Shown here one piece after another: positions 10,651 through 22,344 of a stretch of 64,000 bases of DNA. Below the pieces are notes generated by a model. It was not told the DNA's origin, ran no database searches, and saw nothing but the letters and a program-made list of their open reading frames with translations. The DNA comes from Welwitschia mirabilis (Eukaryota > Gnetophyta > Gnetopsida > Welwitschiales), in assembly GCA_051453625.1 (NCBI GenBank), contig JBOZIK010000001.1, forward strand, positions 215,254,053 through 215,318,052. Direction: 5' to 3'. The first letter of the stretch is position 1; the number at the start of each line of letters is the position of its first letter. The translations under genes and the position numbers were made by a program.

Positions 10651-12824
10651 TTACTACATAATAACTAATAAGTAATTATGAAAGCATAGATGTAGTAAAT
10701 TTATATCTATGTATAGGCATCCCATATGTAAAAACCAAATCTAATAGTTTACATAACTTAGAGATGATAATCCAACCCTTGACATGACACCCGTGTGATT
10801 ACTGTTTTTCTTAGAGTTCAATTATAGCTAGTTATAATTTTCTAAATTTATAAAAGATGTAATTTTCTAACTAAAATAACAAATTGTTTTGACATTTTAG
10901 AGGTCTTTAGATGTAAGTATTTAGAAACTTTTTGAATGTAACATCTTCAAAATGATTGATTGTTAATCTCTTTGTATCCATATTTTTGAAATGTTTAAGT
11001 TTAAATTTGATTCTATTTTTTGAAATTAATTCTTCTTACAATATCAAGTTGATAGGAAAAGATTCTTTTCTTTGCTAACATTACTATTAAAAGATAAAAA
11101 TATAAATTGTTACACCTGTTAACTTCTTTCTTATACTAAAAAGAAGAAATAATGTTTTTCTAGTATTGAATAATTTTCTTTTGGTTAAGGCTTTTGGAAT
11201 AAATTATTAATCTCTTACTACTATTACCTTCCCTTGTTTTCACCTACATATCTTTCAAAGATGTGAATCATGTAGACATTACATAAGATGTTCCATTTAC
11301 AGAAGAAAAATAACATCCATTTAGTAACATTTTTACTAATCTTGATCATTAAAAAAATGATTTTGTAAATTATGATTTCCATAAGGATAACTGATAGATC
11401 TATTCATGTTGATCTTTTTGCATTTATTTAAGACAATTTGGTCAATATGTATTCTCTAGATATATTTAGTAAAACTCATATTTTTTTTTAAAATTATACC
11501 TTTTAGATTATTTTGTTATGCACCTTGTGAGATGAGTAGTAAAATCTAATGTACATCATTGGGTATCATTACATTGACTTTGAAATATCATTGAAAAATC
11601 TAAAATACACTAAAACTGGTAAGAAAATGTCTTGGATCCCAGCTCCTATGATAATTCCCATTAGAAAAATTGTATAACAATGGTAATGACCATCATCAAA
11701 CTTTTTACCACTATTACACCCATGTACAAACATAATGTAAAATAGACATAATGCACAAATACTACATAAAAACCAACCAAAAAATATTAAATCATTATAG
11801 GGATGGTGATTATTATTATTATGAATGACATTATAGACATTATGTTAGATGAGCTATTATGAACTTGTCTAGAGATCTACCACTCTTAGATTCCTAACTA
11901 AATATAGCTTTTACCACATTAGTAAAATGATTTTAGATGTACTATTTCCTCTTAAATCAAAAGAAGCATTACATTAATTTTGCAAATACTTCAAAACCAC
12001 TCATACTATCATTGATAATTCTTTAATAAAGCATACAAATAAATAATAGCATTAAAAAAAAGAATCTACATATGTAAGTGATGTAAACTTGCATTATAGA
12101 GCTTCTATCATATAGGAAGATTTTCCATAATATAATACAACTTTTATTTATTAGTATAGTATGGTTTTTTAGACACTTCTTAATGAATTCCCTTTAAGTT
12201 TTAGACATTTTAACCTAGGACTAAGAAGTCCTAGCTTTGATGGAAGTGATGAAATACCCTTTAATTCATGTAAATTACTACATATTCTTAGATATAATTC
12301 TTGCAACTTTCACATATTAAAAAGTGCTAGAGGTTTTGCTAATGAGAAGTAAATAATAGAAATACTTAAATGGAGGCATGGTGTGATCTTACAAAATTAT
12401 TAGAAATATATTAGAATATCAAGTGTAAGAACACATAAGCTCATAGTGAGAGGATTCCAAAATCAAATGAAAGTCCAAAATTAGTTGATTTTAATATTCA
12501 AGATATATTAAAACTTTTTAATCTTGTCCATTCTAGGCTTTCATGTGCAAAATAATCATTATCTTAAAAATGTGAAATTTTCACACTTTTCTTTTGAGGA
12601 TCGTTAAAGTCAGAGGAAAGGGATGAATGAATTATGTCAAATAAAATTTTTTACTAATAACATAATTAAACATAGTATAATAAATTAATTACCAAGATAA
12701 CATGATTTCCTAACATAGGTACATCCACACACAGAGGATAGATTTCTCTCATACCTATGGATATGCTTGACTTATAAGAAATAATAGCTTTAACTTATCA
12801 CCAATATTACAACAATATGAGAGT

Positions 12825-13115
12825 ATCCTCATAAGGTAGTACTATATTCCCCTTAGAGAAACCAATAATGTACTCAGGTACAACCACAAAGTAAAATGCT
12901 CCTCATGAGGAAGCCATCTCTTCCCCTCAGGAAAACCCAATAACAATGTTAGATGCTCTTCTAAAGGGAGCAAAGAGAAATACAATAATAATGTAAGTTG
13001 CTTCTTGTAAGGTAGAAAACTATTCCCTTTAGGGAAATACAACCACAATATGAGATGCTCCTCTCAAGTAAACAAGCTCTTTCCCTTAGGGAAATACAAT
13101 AATACTAGTTCTCAC
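12825..13115 (-). repeat. Tandem array in the copia-2 left LTR, about 60-bp unit
   Basis: About five units share 'aatacaa.aataatgt.agatgctcctca.aaggtag..a..tctttccctcaggga'. The period is visible even in the minus-strand translation, where Leu-rich blocks ending in EEHLT, EEHFT and similar recur every 20-odd residues. Confidence 0.8.
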
Positions 13116-13136
13116 AAGCATAACCTTAAGGCATAC

Positions 13137-13146
13137 CTATATAAGG
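13137..13146 (-). promoter_or_regulatory. Putative TATA box of copia-2 LTR
   Basis: The minus strand reads TTATATAGG just downstream of the tandem array, in a plausible promoter position. In the partner LTR the corresponding site has decayed (catacaagg). Confidence 0.35.
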
Positions 13147-14230
13147 ATTGTATCATAATGAGTTTGATAATGTAGTAATAGACTTTATAATATTATTCAA
13201 GAATCAAATAGTCTAATAATATAAGATCCAATAAACAAATATAACAATAATCCTAAAATATGTATGTTTGATGAAGAACCTGAGTTCTTTATTTTCGTCA
13301 TTGTTATGATCACTAATAAATGGTGCAATAATGGAGGATCTAAGAATAAATGATGTAGACATTAAAAGTACCTTTGAAAATGATAACTTTGATTCCTCAT
13401 GAGTAGTTATAATCACCCATTTATTCTTCATTTTATTTATGCTTAATTCATTTCTTACATGCCTTGGAAGTATGATTGTTATCTAATATATTTATCACAT
13501 CATGCCTTTGTATTGTTAAAGAGATGCTAGCTATTCTGACCTCAAATTGTAGCTGTTTCAACTCTATAAACAATGTGCAATAGATAGAGGTGTCTAAGCA
13601 TTGGGCATGCATATTTATTTTTATTTGATGTGAACCTTAATCCAAGACATTTTCAAAATTATAGATGTCTACTAATAGTCAGATGTCTTCACCTAGTAAA
13701 TGTCTTTAGTTAAGTTGCATAGAGAATGATAAAACTTTATCTATATTATTTTTGGCCCTCCATGATCATGAATCTGTAATCCAAATCTTGATATCTTATC
13801 TTGAAATTAAAATATTTATTAAAGTATAAAATAACTCTGTTACGTATTTCAGTTTAGCATAAACATTTTGAAAAATGTAGACATCTTTCATCAATGCTAG
13901 ATCCAACTTTTAGCATAATCATCTTTGATGAGATAGTTGTATTTGATCTATGACTTGAAAGATGGTCTATCATAGACTTCTTTAAGCTATATACATATTC
14001 ATCATAAACATCTTTAAGAGTCTGAATGTCTTCACCATAGATGTCATCATTCTATAGATTTCTTTAGTTAACTTATTTGCATTTTTAATTTTGAGATTTT
14101 TGTGAGATATTATCTTAAAGATTTACATCATTCTATGATATTTGTGATCTAATTTCCTTTACATTAACATGTCCTCACACTGACAAAAAATATTTAATAA
14201 GTGAAATAATCAAAACTAGATTTACCAACA

Positions 14231-14245
14231 ATCTTTCCCTTTTTG
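14231..14245 (-). promoter_or_regulatory. copia-2 polypurine tract
   Basis: On the minus strand, AAAAAGGGAAAGAT lies immediately before the TGTTGG start of the 3' LTR, the expected plus-strand primer. Confidence 0.75.
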
Positions 14246-16900
14246 ATTATGTTTAAAACTTGGCAAATCTCATTAGTATAACCACATTCAATCAACTAAA
14301 TTAAGAAATTTATTATTTAAACACATAAGAATATAATCATATGTTGTAATAATATTAAAGGAAAATGATTTTAACCACTTGACAAACATGTAGAGATTAT
14401 AGTAAGAAAGATACATTAGCATTTGAAAATTTACAACTAATCATTAAAAATGTGCTTATGGTGAAGTGCTATTAATAAAATCAGCACATAGTATTTAAAA
14501 CATGCACCAAGAATACAAAATTAAAGATCATAAAAATGTGCCAATAATAAAGGATATTAAAGCATGAAAGAATGCTAATAAATAAACGGCACTAACAACA
14601 AAATTTATTAAATAATAAGAATGGTAAAAATGACAAAGTATGATAATATGTGCCAAAATAATTAAGTGTGATCACCAATGAACAATGATGTTACTCAAGA
14701 ATCCAAGCCATCATCTTATAGTTAAGAACTCCATGTTCAAAAACATGCCCTCATGTTGAAAGCTGATTTTTCCAATTGATTTATCATTTCTTCTTAAATT
14801 ATTTAACTTTAATTCTTTTCCCATTTGGGTAGTAGATAAAAGGAGTTAATCACTAAGAGCAGAGTCACTAGTATAATGTGTGCATTTATATTTTTCATCA
14901 TTATCATTATTACTATCATGAGTAGTGGATGTTTTGATGGCATAAGATGATTAGGATGTGGTTAATGATGTATGACTCTTTTTAGAAGAACATTGATAGG
15001 TCTCAACTAGGGCCTCATAGGCCTATTTTCTCATATAATGGTATGTTTGAGGAGTGATGGACCTCCCAAAGAAGCTAGCTATGGTGGTCTCTACAAAGAA
15101 TGATGGCAATGTAATGGTAACAAGTGGTGATACATGAAGAGCTTCTATGTAAGATGGAGGTGGAGAGGGTGTACATAATGGAGGTGGAGATCATATGTGT
15201 AATGGTGATGATGGTTTAGAAGATGATGAAGGCTAAGTGGGATGATGAATTGGTATCTTGTGAGGTGATTGATGAAAGACAAAAGGCTAAACATTTGATT
15301 TCTTTTAATCTATCTCCTATTGCTTCTATGAAATATGTAGATCTTGTTATTCCCCTTGCACTTGTGCCTCTGCAAAAGCCTTATACTCCCCTTGAAACTA
15401 TGCCCCATCTCCTGATGACTCATCTATAGAATCAATGTCTACTACTTTGTCATATTTATAACCTATTCCTTATGAAGCTAGAGGTACCTCTTCTTCTAAT
15501 TATTTCTTTAAGTCTGTCCATGTGGGAGTCCTCATGGATTTCCAACTCTCTGCTCATGATTCACCCTCATTAGTTCTAGATATATGATCTTAATGAAGTT
15601 ATACCAATTTTACCAATCATTATTTCTATTGCCTAATCCATTTTTAAATGAAGATGAATTATATATAATAGTAGAGTAAGATTCTAAAATTATGAAGGCC
15701 TTCTACTTATGCCCTTACCTAGTGGCATTGACACTTTTCATTTTTCATTAAATTTGGCTAGAGGTTTCTTCTAGTGAATAAGATTTACTTAAGAAACTAC
15801 TATGCTATCACCACTAATAATTAAACTAATAATACAAGAGTAATACAAAGTATAATCCTTGCAAAAAAGAGTGATAATATCCATACACAAGATGAAATCC
15901 AAATCTATTTTTAAACTGGTAAGTTAGTAGAACACCACAAAAGTTTGCACAAGTTTACAATAACTGTAATTGCCATCTCTGACCAAAAAATTATAGAACA
16001 TGATCAAATTGAGAATGAAAACATTAGGAATCATATCTTTACACTTTATATTTTTAATAAAAGCCATTCTAGAATGTTCAAATAAAATATTACTCATGAT
16101 TCTTCTTGAAACACTCATAGCTTGTGAAGTAAAAATTTCCTTAAATAAATTCATATATAATTGATCTTGTTCTAAATCATCTATGCCAAGTAATTAATTT
16201 ATAAATCTAGGAGTAATATGCAATGTAATACCTTCAAACCTGAGTCTAGAAAGTACTTGTGTCATCATATATCTCATAGATGTTAGTATAGAATCCCCTC
16301 AACATTGGATCTAGTATACTTTCATCTAACTCAATAATTATATCCCATCTAAGACAAGAGAAGTAAGTTACAAGCTAATATTTGCATTTTTTCTAAAAAC
16401 TAAGAGTTCTTTCTATAATTATAGAGTTTCTTGTCCATGTTTTATACTTTATTTTAGCTATCTTAATGTAAAACTAAGGTTCATACTGAGATTTTTGAGG
16501 TTTAGATGATTGTTCTTTATCTTTTAAAGTACCAATATATTTTATTCTAATCATTTTTACAAAAATATATGGAAATCTATATTTAAAAACTAAAAATATA
16601 AGAAAAAACTAAAACTATGCATATGTATAAAAACTAACCCTATTCTTACTCACTATAAAGATGTCTTCCAAATACAAAACATATTTCCAAGTAAATCTAA
16701 GAATATTATCCCTAAAAAAGGCTCTAAGAGGGATACTTATTGAGTTGAAGACTTGAAAATGAGATTTGGTGGCCTTTTTTCCAAATAACAAGGGTTAAAA
16801 CCCTAATTTCTAGCATGTTTATAGCATGCTTCATAGGTGTCCCTTAATTTTCTAACATCCTTCATAGGACACCTATTAGTATGCTTCATGACATTGCATC
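14246..16900 (-). pseudogene. copia-2 3' interior with proline-rich post-pol region
   Basis: On the minus strand this part replaces the expected integrase, RT and RNase H. Around 15080-15230 it encodes a Pro/Ser-rich stretch (PPPLCTPSPPPSYIEAL), followed downstream by Ser/Thr-rich sequence. Further upstream on that strand (15924-16154) is a 76-codon frame, MNLFKEIFTSQAMSVS.., that I cannot identify. Proline-rich extra ORFs after pol are known in SIRE-like copia elements, so a degraded post-pol ORF is the likeliest reading. The absence of YxDD and YGLKQ patterns suggests that an internal deletion removed most of pol. Confidence 0.45.
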
Positions 16901-16929
16901 ATGATGTCTTTATTATGATTTATGTGCTA

Positions 16930-17650
16930 TATTAACTTCTCTTCTTTTTAAGACTTTCTTTGTTTGCTTTCCTTTTTGCATGCTTTATAGATTTGACGAT
17001 TAGTGACTTTTAAATTGAGAAATCATCTTACCATTTATCTTGTAAATAAGATTTTGAAGTAGTCGTTATTTCTATGTCTACGATTTATATGTCAAAGTCT
17101 TTCTTCTTTTGTTTTAATTAATAAATACTTGGTTTCATTATTAGAAATATCTTATAGAGTAGTAATATACACATTTGACTTCTTTATATTAGTAAATAAA
17201 GCTTTAGTATAATTTTGTTCTCTAATGATGCAATCATATTTTTTAAAGATAATAGAAAAATTTGCATCACATAGTTTACTTACACTTAGAAGATTATGTT
17301 GCAAACCTTCTACCAAAAATACATCCTTTGCCTTTGGTAGATTATCTTCTCTAATAGTTTTAATACCTTTGATTATAGCTTCTATGTTATCTTCAAAATT
17401 TATCACTTCTTTGTCTTATTTCACTAATGTGATGAAGCTAGATTTGTCTCTTGTCATGTGTCTTAAGAATTTACTATCAATGTACCAAGCATGCTTCTTC
17501 ACTAATCTTAATGCAATTTATGCTAAGAGTGCTGGTTTTGATTTAGGTACCCATAATTTTCTTAGTTTATCTTACATAAAATGTTATACCATTTTACTAG
17601 GCCTCTTGGCATTATTAGTATAATACCTATTTTTGAATTTCATTAGATAC
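16930..17650 (-). pseudogene. copia-2 protease and GAG-pre-integrase region
   Basis: The minus strand reads WYIDSKFLRHMTRDKS at about 17440-17495, the copia protease active-site pattern WYLDSG..RHMTG with the glycine of D-S-G changed to Lys. It continues into an 84-codon frame (17152-17406) with VEGLQHNLLSVSKLCD, the standard pre-integrase motif. Near 16970 MQKGKQTKK corresponds to the C..CQ.GKQ end of the integrase zinc finger. The integrase core is missing after that. In the family this region frees mature proteins and starts integrase. Here the active site is broken and stops are present. Confidence 0.85.
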
Positions 17651-19316
17651 TTCTATTGATAATGACCTATATTACGACAATAATAGTAGATAATATTGTT
17701 TGTGAACATTAGATGCTCATACCTTTACTTTTAATTCAATTTGTTAAATAAATATATTGAAGTGCTAATTTATGCTTTATTATGTCCCAAACCACTTTTA
17801 TTAGTTGAGCTTCTACACTACCCAAGCATGATATTTGATGTCTTATTTCCTTGGGTAAATTTTTAATTGACTTTATTTGAGTCTAATAGTTCCTATCTTA
17901 CATTATTTAAACAAATGTTAGTATACTAATCTTAGCTTTAAGAGCCAAGTTTTCAAATTATAATTTATTGCAAACATTCTTTTCTTGTTCATAAGCTTCT
18001 TCATGAGTATGAAGTAATTGTTTTATCTTAGTATTTATCTTTTGCAATTTAAAAAGATCTTAAAACATTAAATCATATATTTCTTAAAGATTCATACCTG
18101 TATCATATTCACTTTATGATTTACACTCTTCATTTATCTCATTATTTTGCTCTTGAAGATATAAAAAATCCATGTATGAAGAATGGGCTTCTTCATCATT
18201 AGATGTTTCTATTTCCATTACTTATTCATCATCATCCCATCCTATGAAGAAATATTTCTTCTTCTTTAGCTTTTTCTATTATTCCTTTTTCTACATTTTG
18301 TCAGCACTAGCACATTTTAAGGCTATATGTTCTTGTCCTTTACACACCTAACATTCTATTTTTAAAACATTATATTTAGAAGAAAAAGAAGTATTACTAG
18401 AAGACTTACCTTTAAAGTTATCTTTGGCTTATAATCTAGATGACTTTCCAAAGTCCTCCCTTTTGTTATGCTTGCATGAAAGAAGTATATTTACTCTCCT
18501 TGTGATAAGAACAAGTTCCTCATCTATCTCATCCTTAGAGTCATCTTCTTCCTATTTCTTCTTTGCTTTTTCTTTTGAAAGATATTTTGTGCTTTTACTT
18601 GCCTTAAGAAAAATGGATTTTTCTTTTAAGGAACCATCATATATGAGATTTATTTCACATGCTATTAGCGAAATTTATAGCTCTTCTATCTTTATGGAGT
18701 TTAAATCTCTTGACTCTTCCATGGCTATAGTCTTGGGCTTATATTTAGCTTAGAGATATAACAACTTTTTATATTACCTTAGCCTTTGAAATATTTTTAC
18801 TACTACTATGGATTTCATTTATAATATTGAAAATCTCTTGTGAAGTACCCATTAACTCTCTCTCTCGATTGTTCATTTTGAGATTTTTTAAACTAGTTCA
18901 TTCATGTAAGAAGCTTTGATGGTTTTACAATAAAAGTACCTTCATATTTTCTAACTAGAACATTTTAAATTTATTGTGCCATCTTGCAACCTGCTATTCT
19001 ATTAAAATCCTCTATTGTTAAAGATAAATAAAGTTCATCTTTGTCTTTAGAATCATACATGAAAGCTACTTTCTCTTGGTCTTTTCAATCTTTTCTTTAC
19101 TTAATTTGTGCGATGGCATTGCCTGTAGCATCTGTTATGGTTTTTATAGGATTTATATATCCTTTTTCTATGCTTTATCATATCTAAAACTCATAATATT
19201 ATAAGGAGACTCACATCCTGATCTTCCAATAGATATAGTTTATTCCATCAAAGAGTGGAGGTCTAATAGATGATATTCCTTTCATAGTTTACTTAAGAAA
19301 GTTACTTCTTTTGTGA
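17651..19316 (-). pseudogene. copia-2 gag remnant with CCHC zinc knuckle
   Basis: On the minus strand, near the primer-binding site, the frame reads RPPLFDGINYIYWK (19215-19275), the conserved N-terminal copia gag motif. Further on are Lys/Glu-rich stretches with EEDDSKDEIDEELVL (about 18500-18560). At about 18310-18352 there is C..C.GQEHIALKC, a CCHC zinc knuckle with C-x2-C-x4-H-x4-C spacing. Gag packages element RNA in virus-like particles. Several in-frame stops, including one inside the knuckle, make it nonfunctional. The + strand frames at 17225-17623 and 18424-18753 are shadows of it. Confidence 0.85.
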
Positions 19317-19317
19317 C

Positions 19318-19336
19318 TACCCACTCTAATATCACT
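19318..19336 (-). promoter_or_regulatory. copia-2 primer-binding site
   Basis: Directly after the 5' LTR (minus reading) comes AGTGATATTAGAGTGGG. It matches the initiator-Met tRNA site TGGTATCAGAGC apart from transitions (G to A, C to T), as expected from methylcytosine decay. Confidence 0.8.
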
Positions 19337-20968
19337 TGAGGATCATTATACTTAGAGGGTTTAAAGGAGAAGGGAAAATGAGTTTACCAAATAAATCTTT
19401 TTATTAATAATAGAATGAAAAAAACAATATAATAAATGCCTTACTAAGATAATGTGGTTCTTCAATGTAGATTCATCCACACATAGAGGATATCTTTCTC
19501 TCATACCTCTGGATATTTTTAATCTATAACAAGTAGTGGTTATGGTTCATCACCAACCTTACAACAAAATGAGAGTCTCCACAAAAGGCAACAATCTCTT
19601 TCTCTTAGTTAAATCAATAATGTATTCATAGGCACAACCAAAAAGTAAAATGCTTTTCACAAGGTAGTAATCTCTTTTTCTCATAGCAATTCAATAATAA
19701 TATGAGATGCTCCTCATAAGATAATAATCTTGTCTCCTTATAGAAATACAATAACAATGTAAGATGCTTCTCATAAGGAAGTAAATTGTTTCCCTCAAGA
19801 AATTACAACAATAATGTGAGATCATAAAACTCTTTTCTTAGGGAAATATGATAACATAAATTCTTACGAGCATGATCTTAATGCACACTCATACAAGGAT
19901 TACCTTCAAATAAGTTTAATATTATAATAATGTAATTACAAGAGTATTCAAGAATGAGATAGTTCAACAATGTAAGATCTAATAAATGAATATAACAATA
20001 AGCCTAAAAGATGTTTCTTTAATGAAGATCTTGTGTTCCTTGTTATCATCATCATTACAAGTGCTAATAAATGATGCAATAATATAGGATCTAAGAATAA
20101 ATGATATCGACATTAAAAGTCCCTTTGTAAATGATAGATCTGATCCTTCATAAGTAGTTGCAATCACCCATACATTCTTCATTTCCTTTGTGCTATATTT
20201 GTTTATTACATGCCTTGAAAGCATTATCGTTGTTTGATATGTTTGTCACATTATACCTTTATACCATTGAAGAGAAGCTAGCTATTTTAATTTAGATGAT
20301 AGCTATTTCAATTTCTTAATCATCATGAAATCAATAGAAATGTCTAGGCATTATTCATACATCTTTATTTGCATTTGAAATGAACCTTGATCCAAAATAT
20401 CTATAATTACTAATAGTAAGACATTTTTACCTAATAGATATTTTCAGCTAAGTTGTCCAAAGAATGATGAAATTGGCTTTGTACTATCTTTGTTCCTCCA
20501 TGATCATGAATTTGTAATGAAAATTTAAATAGTTTACCTAGAAAGTAAAATACTCATTAAAGTATAAAATGACTTTGTTGTCTATTCCAATTTAGCATAG
20601 ATATATTTAAGCATGTAGATGTTTTTTATGAATGCCAAATCAACTTTTAGCATAGTTATCTTTGATAAGACAACCATCTTTAACCTATGACTTAAAAGAT
20701 AGTATATCATAGATATCTTTAAGCTATAGATGTCTTCATCATATACATCTTCAAGAGTCTAGACATCTTTGCCATAGACATCTTCCATTCTATAGATGTC
20801 TTTAGTTAACTAATTTTGCATTTTCAATTCTAAGATTTTTGTGAGGTATTATCTTAAGGTCCAACATCATATTATGCTATTTATGATCTAATTTTATTTT
20901 CATTAACTTGTCTTCACAATGATATAAAATATATGACAAGTAAAATCATTATAATAGATTAACCATTA
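19337..20968 (-). repeat. copia-2 5' LTR
   Basis: It pairs with 12595-14230 over the full length. The + strand starts TGAGGATCATT and the outer end is about attaaccatta. The tandem array recurs at 19585-19875. The 81-codon minus frame at 19979-20224 is the homologue of the frame in the other LTR and is not a gene. Confidence 0.9.
19585..19875 (-). repeat. Tandem array in the copia-2 right LTR
   Basis: Same roughly 60-bp unit as at 12825-13115, again about five diverged copies ('agatgctcctcataagataataatcttgtctcc..', 'agatgcttctcataaggaagtaaattgtttccc..'). Confidence 0.75.
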
Positions 20969-22340
20969 ACTTTTATTGAAGAAGTCTTGCCTTATGATGG
21001 TCATATAGACTAGCAATCATAATTAGTTGAAATAATTCATCTTCTTAGTATCAATATCATCAAACATAATGTATCACACTATAATAATACCACCTACATT
21101 CCAATATTAATTATCACTAGTTTGTTGCTTTAATATCTGATATGGCCTAAAGCTATTTTGCACTACTTTTTACATTTTACTTTATTGAACATATATGCTA
21201 CACATGTAAATGTGTTGCATAGATTTACTGCTTTGATTAGTCAATACCATAATTATCTCTATGAAATATATAATTGTTTTCATAAATATTTTTTTTGCTA
21301 ATGTTATTATCATTTCAATCAAATGTATTAATCTTTTAAAGGAAAATAGAAAAATAAGAAAGTTAATTTTAAATCATTTTTAGATAATTCTTTCTAGTGT
21401 ATCTTTTGAAGTGATGTCCCAATAGGGCAATTACTTATTTTGGATGTTTTTCAAACTTTTTTGTTTGGTTTTTCTTCACTTTCATCTTGTTGTTATTTAA
21501 CAAGGATCTAAGATGATTTTTATTCATTTTATATCTACATGATTTAGTTTTTTGTTGTTGCATTTTTGCAATGATGTAAGCTTTAATTTTTAAGAAAGAA
21601 AATAAAGAATAGGAGAAGTTAAGAGTGAAAAATAAATAAATAAATTCTAGTGCATTAGGAGGTTAAGAGGTTAAAAAAATGAATTGGGAAAAATAATCAT
21701 TACATGAATATCAAAAATTTGTAATTATATAAATTGATCTATATTCCATAATAATCAATTTATTTAAGCCACTATTTCCTATTCTTTGTAGTATTAAAGT
21801 AAGATTAAATAAGGAAGTGAGGAACATTCAAGTTTTTAACAGACTTTTAACTCTAATAGGTCTTAAGGATCTTTACATAAGTCTAGATGGGATATTCATA
21901 ATAAGAAGGCATATTAGAACGTATGTGTTTCATTTCATGTGAAAATGTTTAATCATATATCCTTTATTTTCAATTTTTTTATAGGTGCCTATGATCTAAT
22001 TCAGCTTAGTATCTTGTGCTATTTATATGATATTATTCATTAGGATATTTGATTAACTAAGTGACTTAGCATCATAAAAATAGGCAAGTACTTTAATATT
22101 GTATTAATATTAGACTACTTAATATTTATTCTACATTCTTAAAATTGTTAATGTGCCTCTACAATAATTTGCCTAGTGTTGAAACTATTATAGGAATACA
22201 TCAAATGACATCATACATCCATTATCATCATTTGCTAAATCCATTTATGTGAGTAACAAATGCTATATGTTTATAAATAGGTATTACATATCTAATTACA
22301 TTTAAAGTTATACCTATAACATTTAAAAAATATTATATAC
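20969..22340. other. CACTA interior between copia-2 and TNP2
   Basis: About 1.4 kb of AT-rich sequence with no coding resemblance that I can defend. It would contain the TNP2 upstream region or early introns. Ordinary promoter motifs cannot be singled out in such AT-rich DNA. Confidence 0.5.
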
Positions 22341-22344
22341 TTAT

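Larger units (their letters stand above)
5891..12594. other. CACTA 5' interior, no recognised gene
   Basis: AT-rich sequence with one short open frame (7729-7998, 89 codons) that I cannot assign. It also holds a short telomere-like tract, two pairs of weak direct repeats and one gap. It may include decayed insertions, because the distance from the terminus to TNP2 is far longer than in typical CACTA elements even after copia-2 is subtracted. Confidence 0.5.
12595..14230 (-). repeat. copia-2 3' LTR
   Basis: Read on the minus strand it starts TGTTGGTAAATC right after a polypurine tract and ends ..GATCCTCA. It pairs along its whole length with 19337-20968. A tandem array occupies 12825-13115 and a TATATA lies near 13138. 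The 72-codon frame at 13213-13431 is matched by a similar frame in the other LTR, which only reflects LTR homology and not a gene. Confidence 0.9.
12595..20968 (-). mobile_element. Ty1/copia element copia-2, complete LTR frame, gutted pol
   Basis: Two colinear LTRs (1636 and 1632 bp) flank a minus-strand interior with a primer-binding site next to the right LTR and a polypurine tract next to the left LTR. The interior keeps gag, the protease/pre-integrase part and a proline-rich 3' region, but I find no RT and no RNase H. It is therefore a non-autonomous copy. The flanking five bases are tcttt (12590-12594) and acttt (20969-20973), consistent with a target duplication with one change. LTRs look roughly three quarters to four fifths identical by eye, so the insertion is old. 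It lies inside the CACTA element. Confidence 0.88.

Noticed and set aside
13213-13431. Pair of similar minus-strand frames here and at 19979-20224 that look like a conserved protein
   Set aside because: They sit at the same place in the two LTRs of copia-2, so the similarity is LTR homology. Upstream residues differ and no domain is evident.
17225-17623. 132-codon + strand frame, one of the longest gap-free frames in the window
   Set aside because: Shadow of the minus-strand copia-2 protease/pre-integrase sequence, which carries clear family motifs.
18424-18753. 109-codon + strand Ser-rich frame
   Set aside because: Antisense of the Lys/Glu-rich copia-2 gag.
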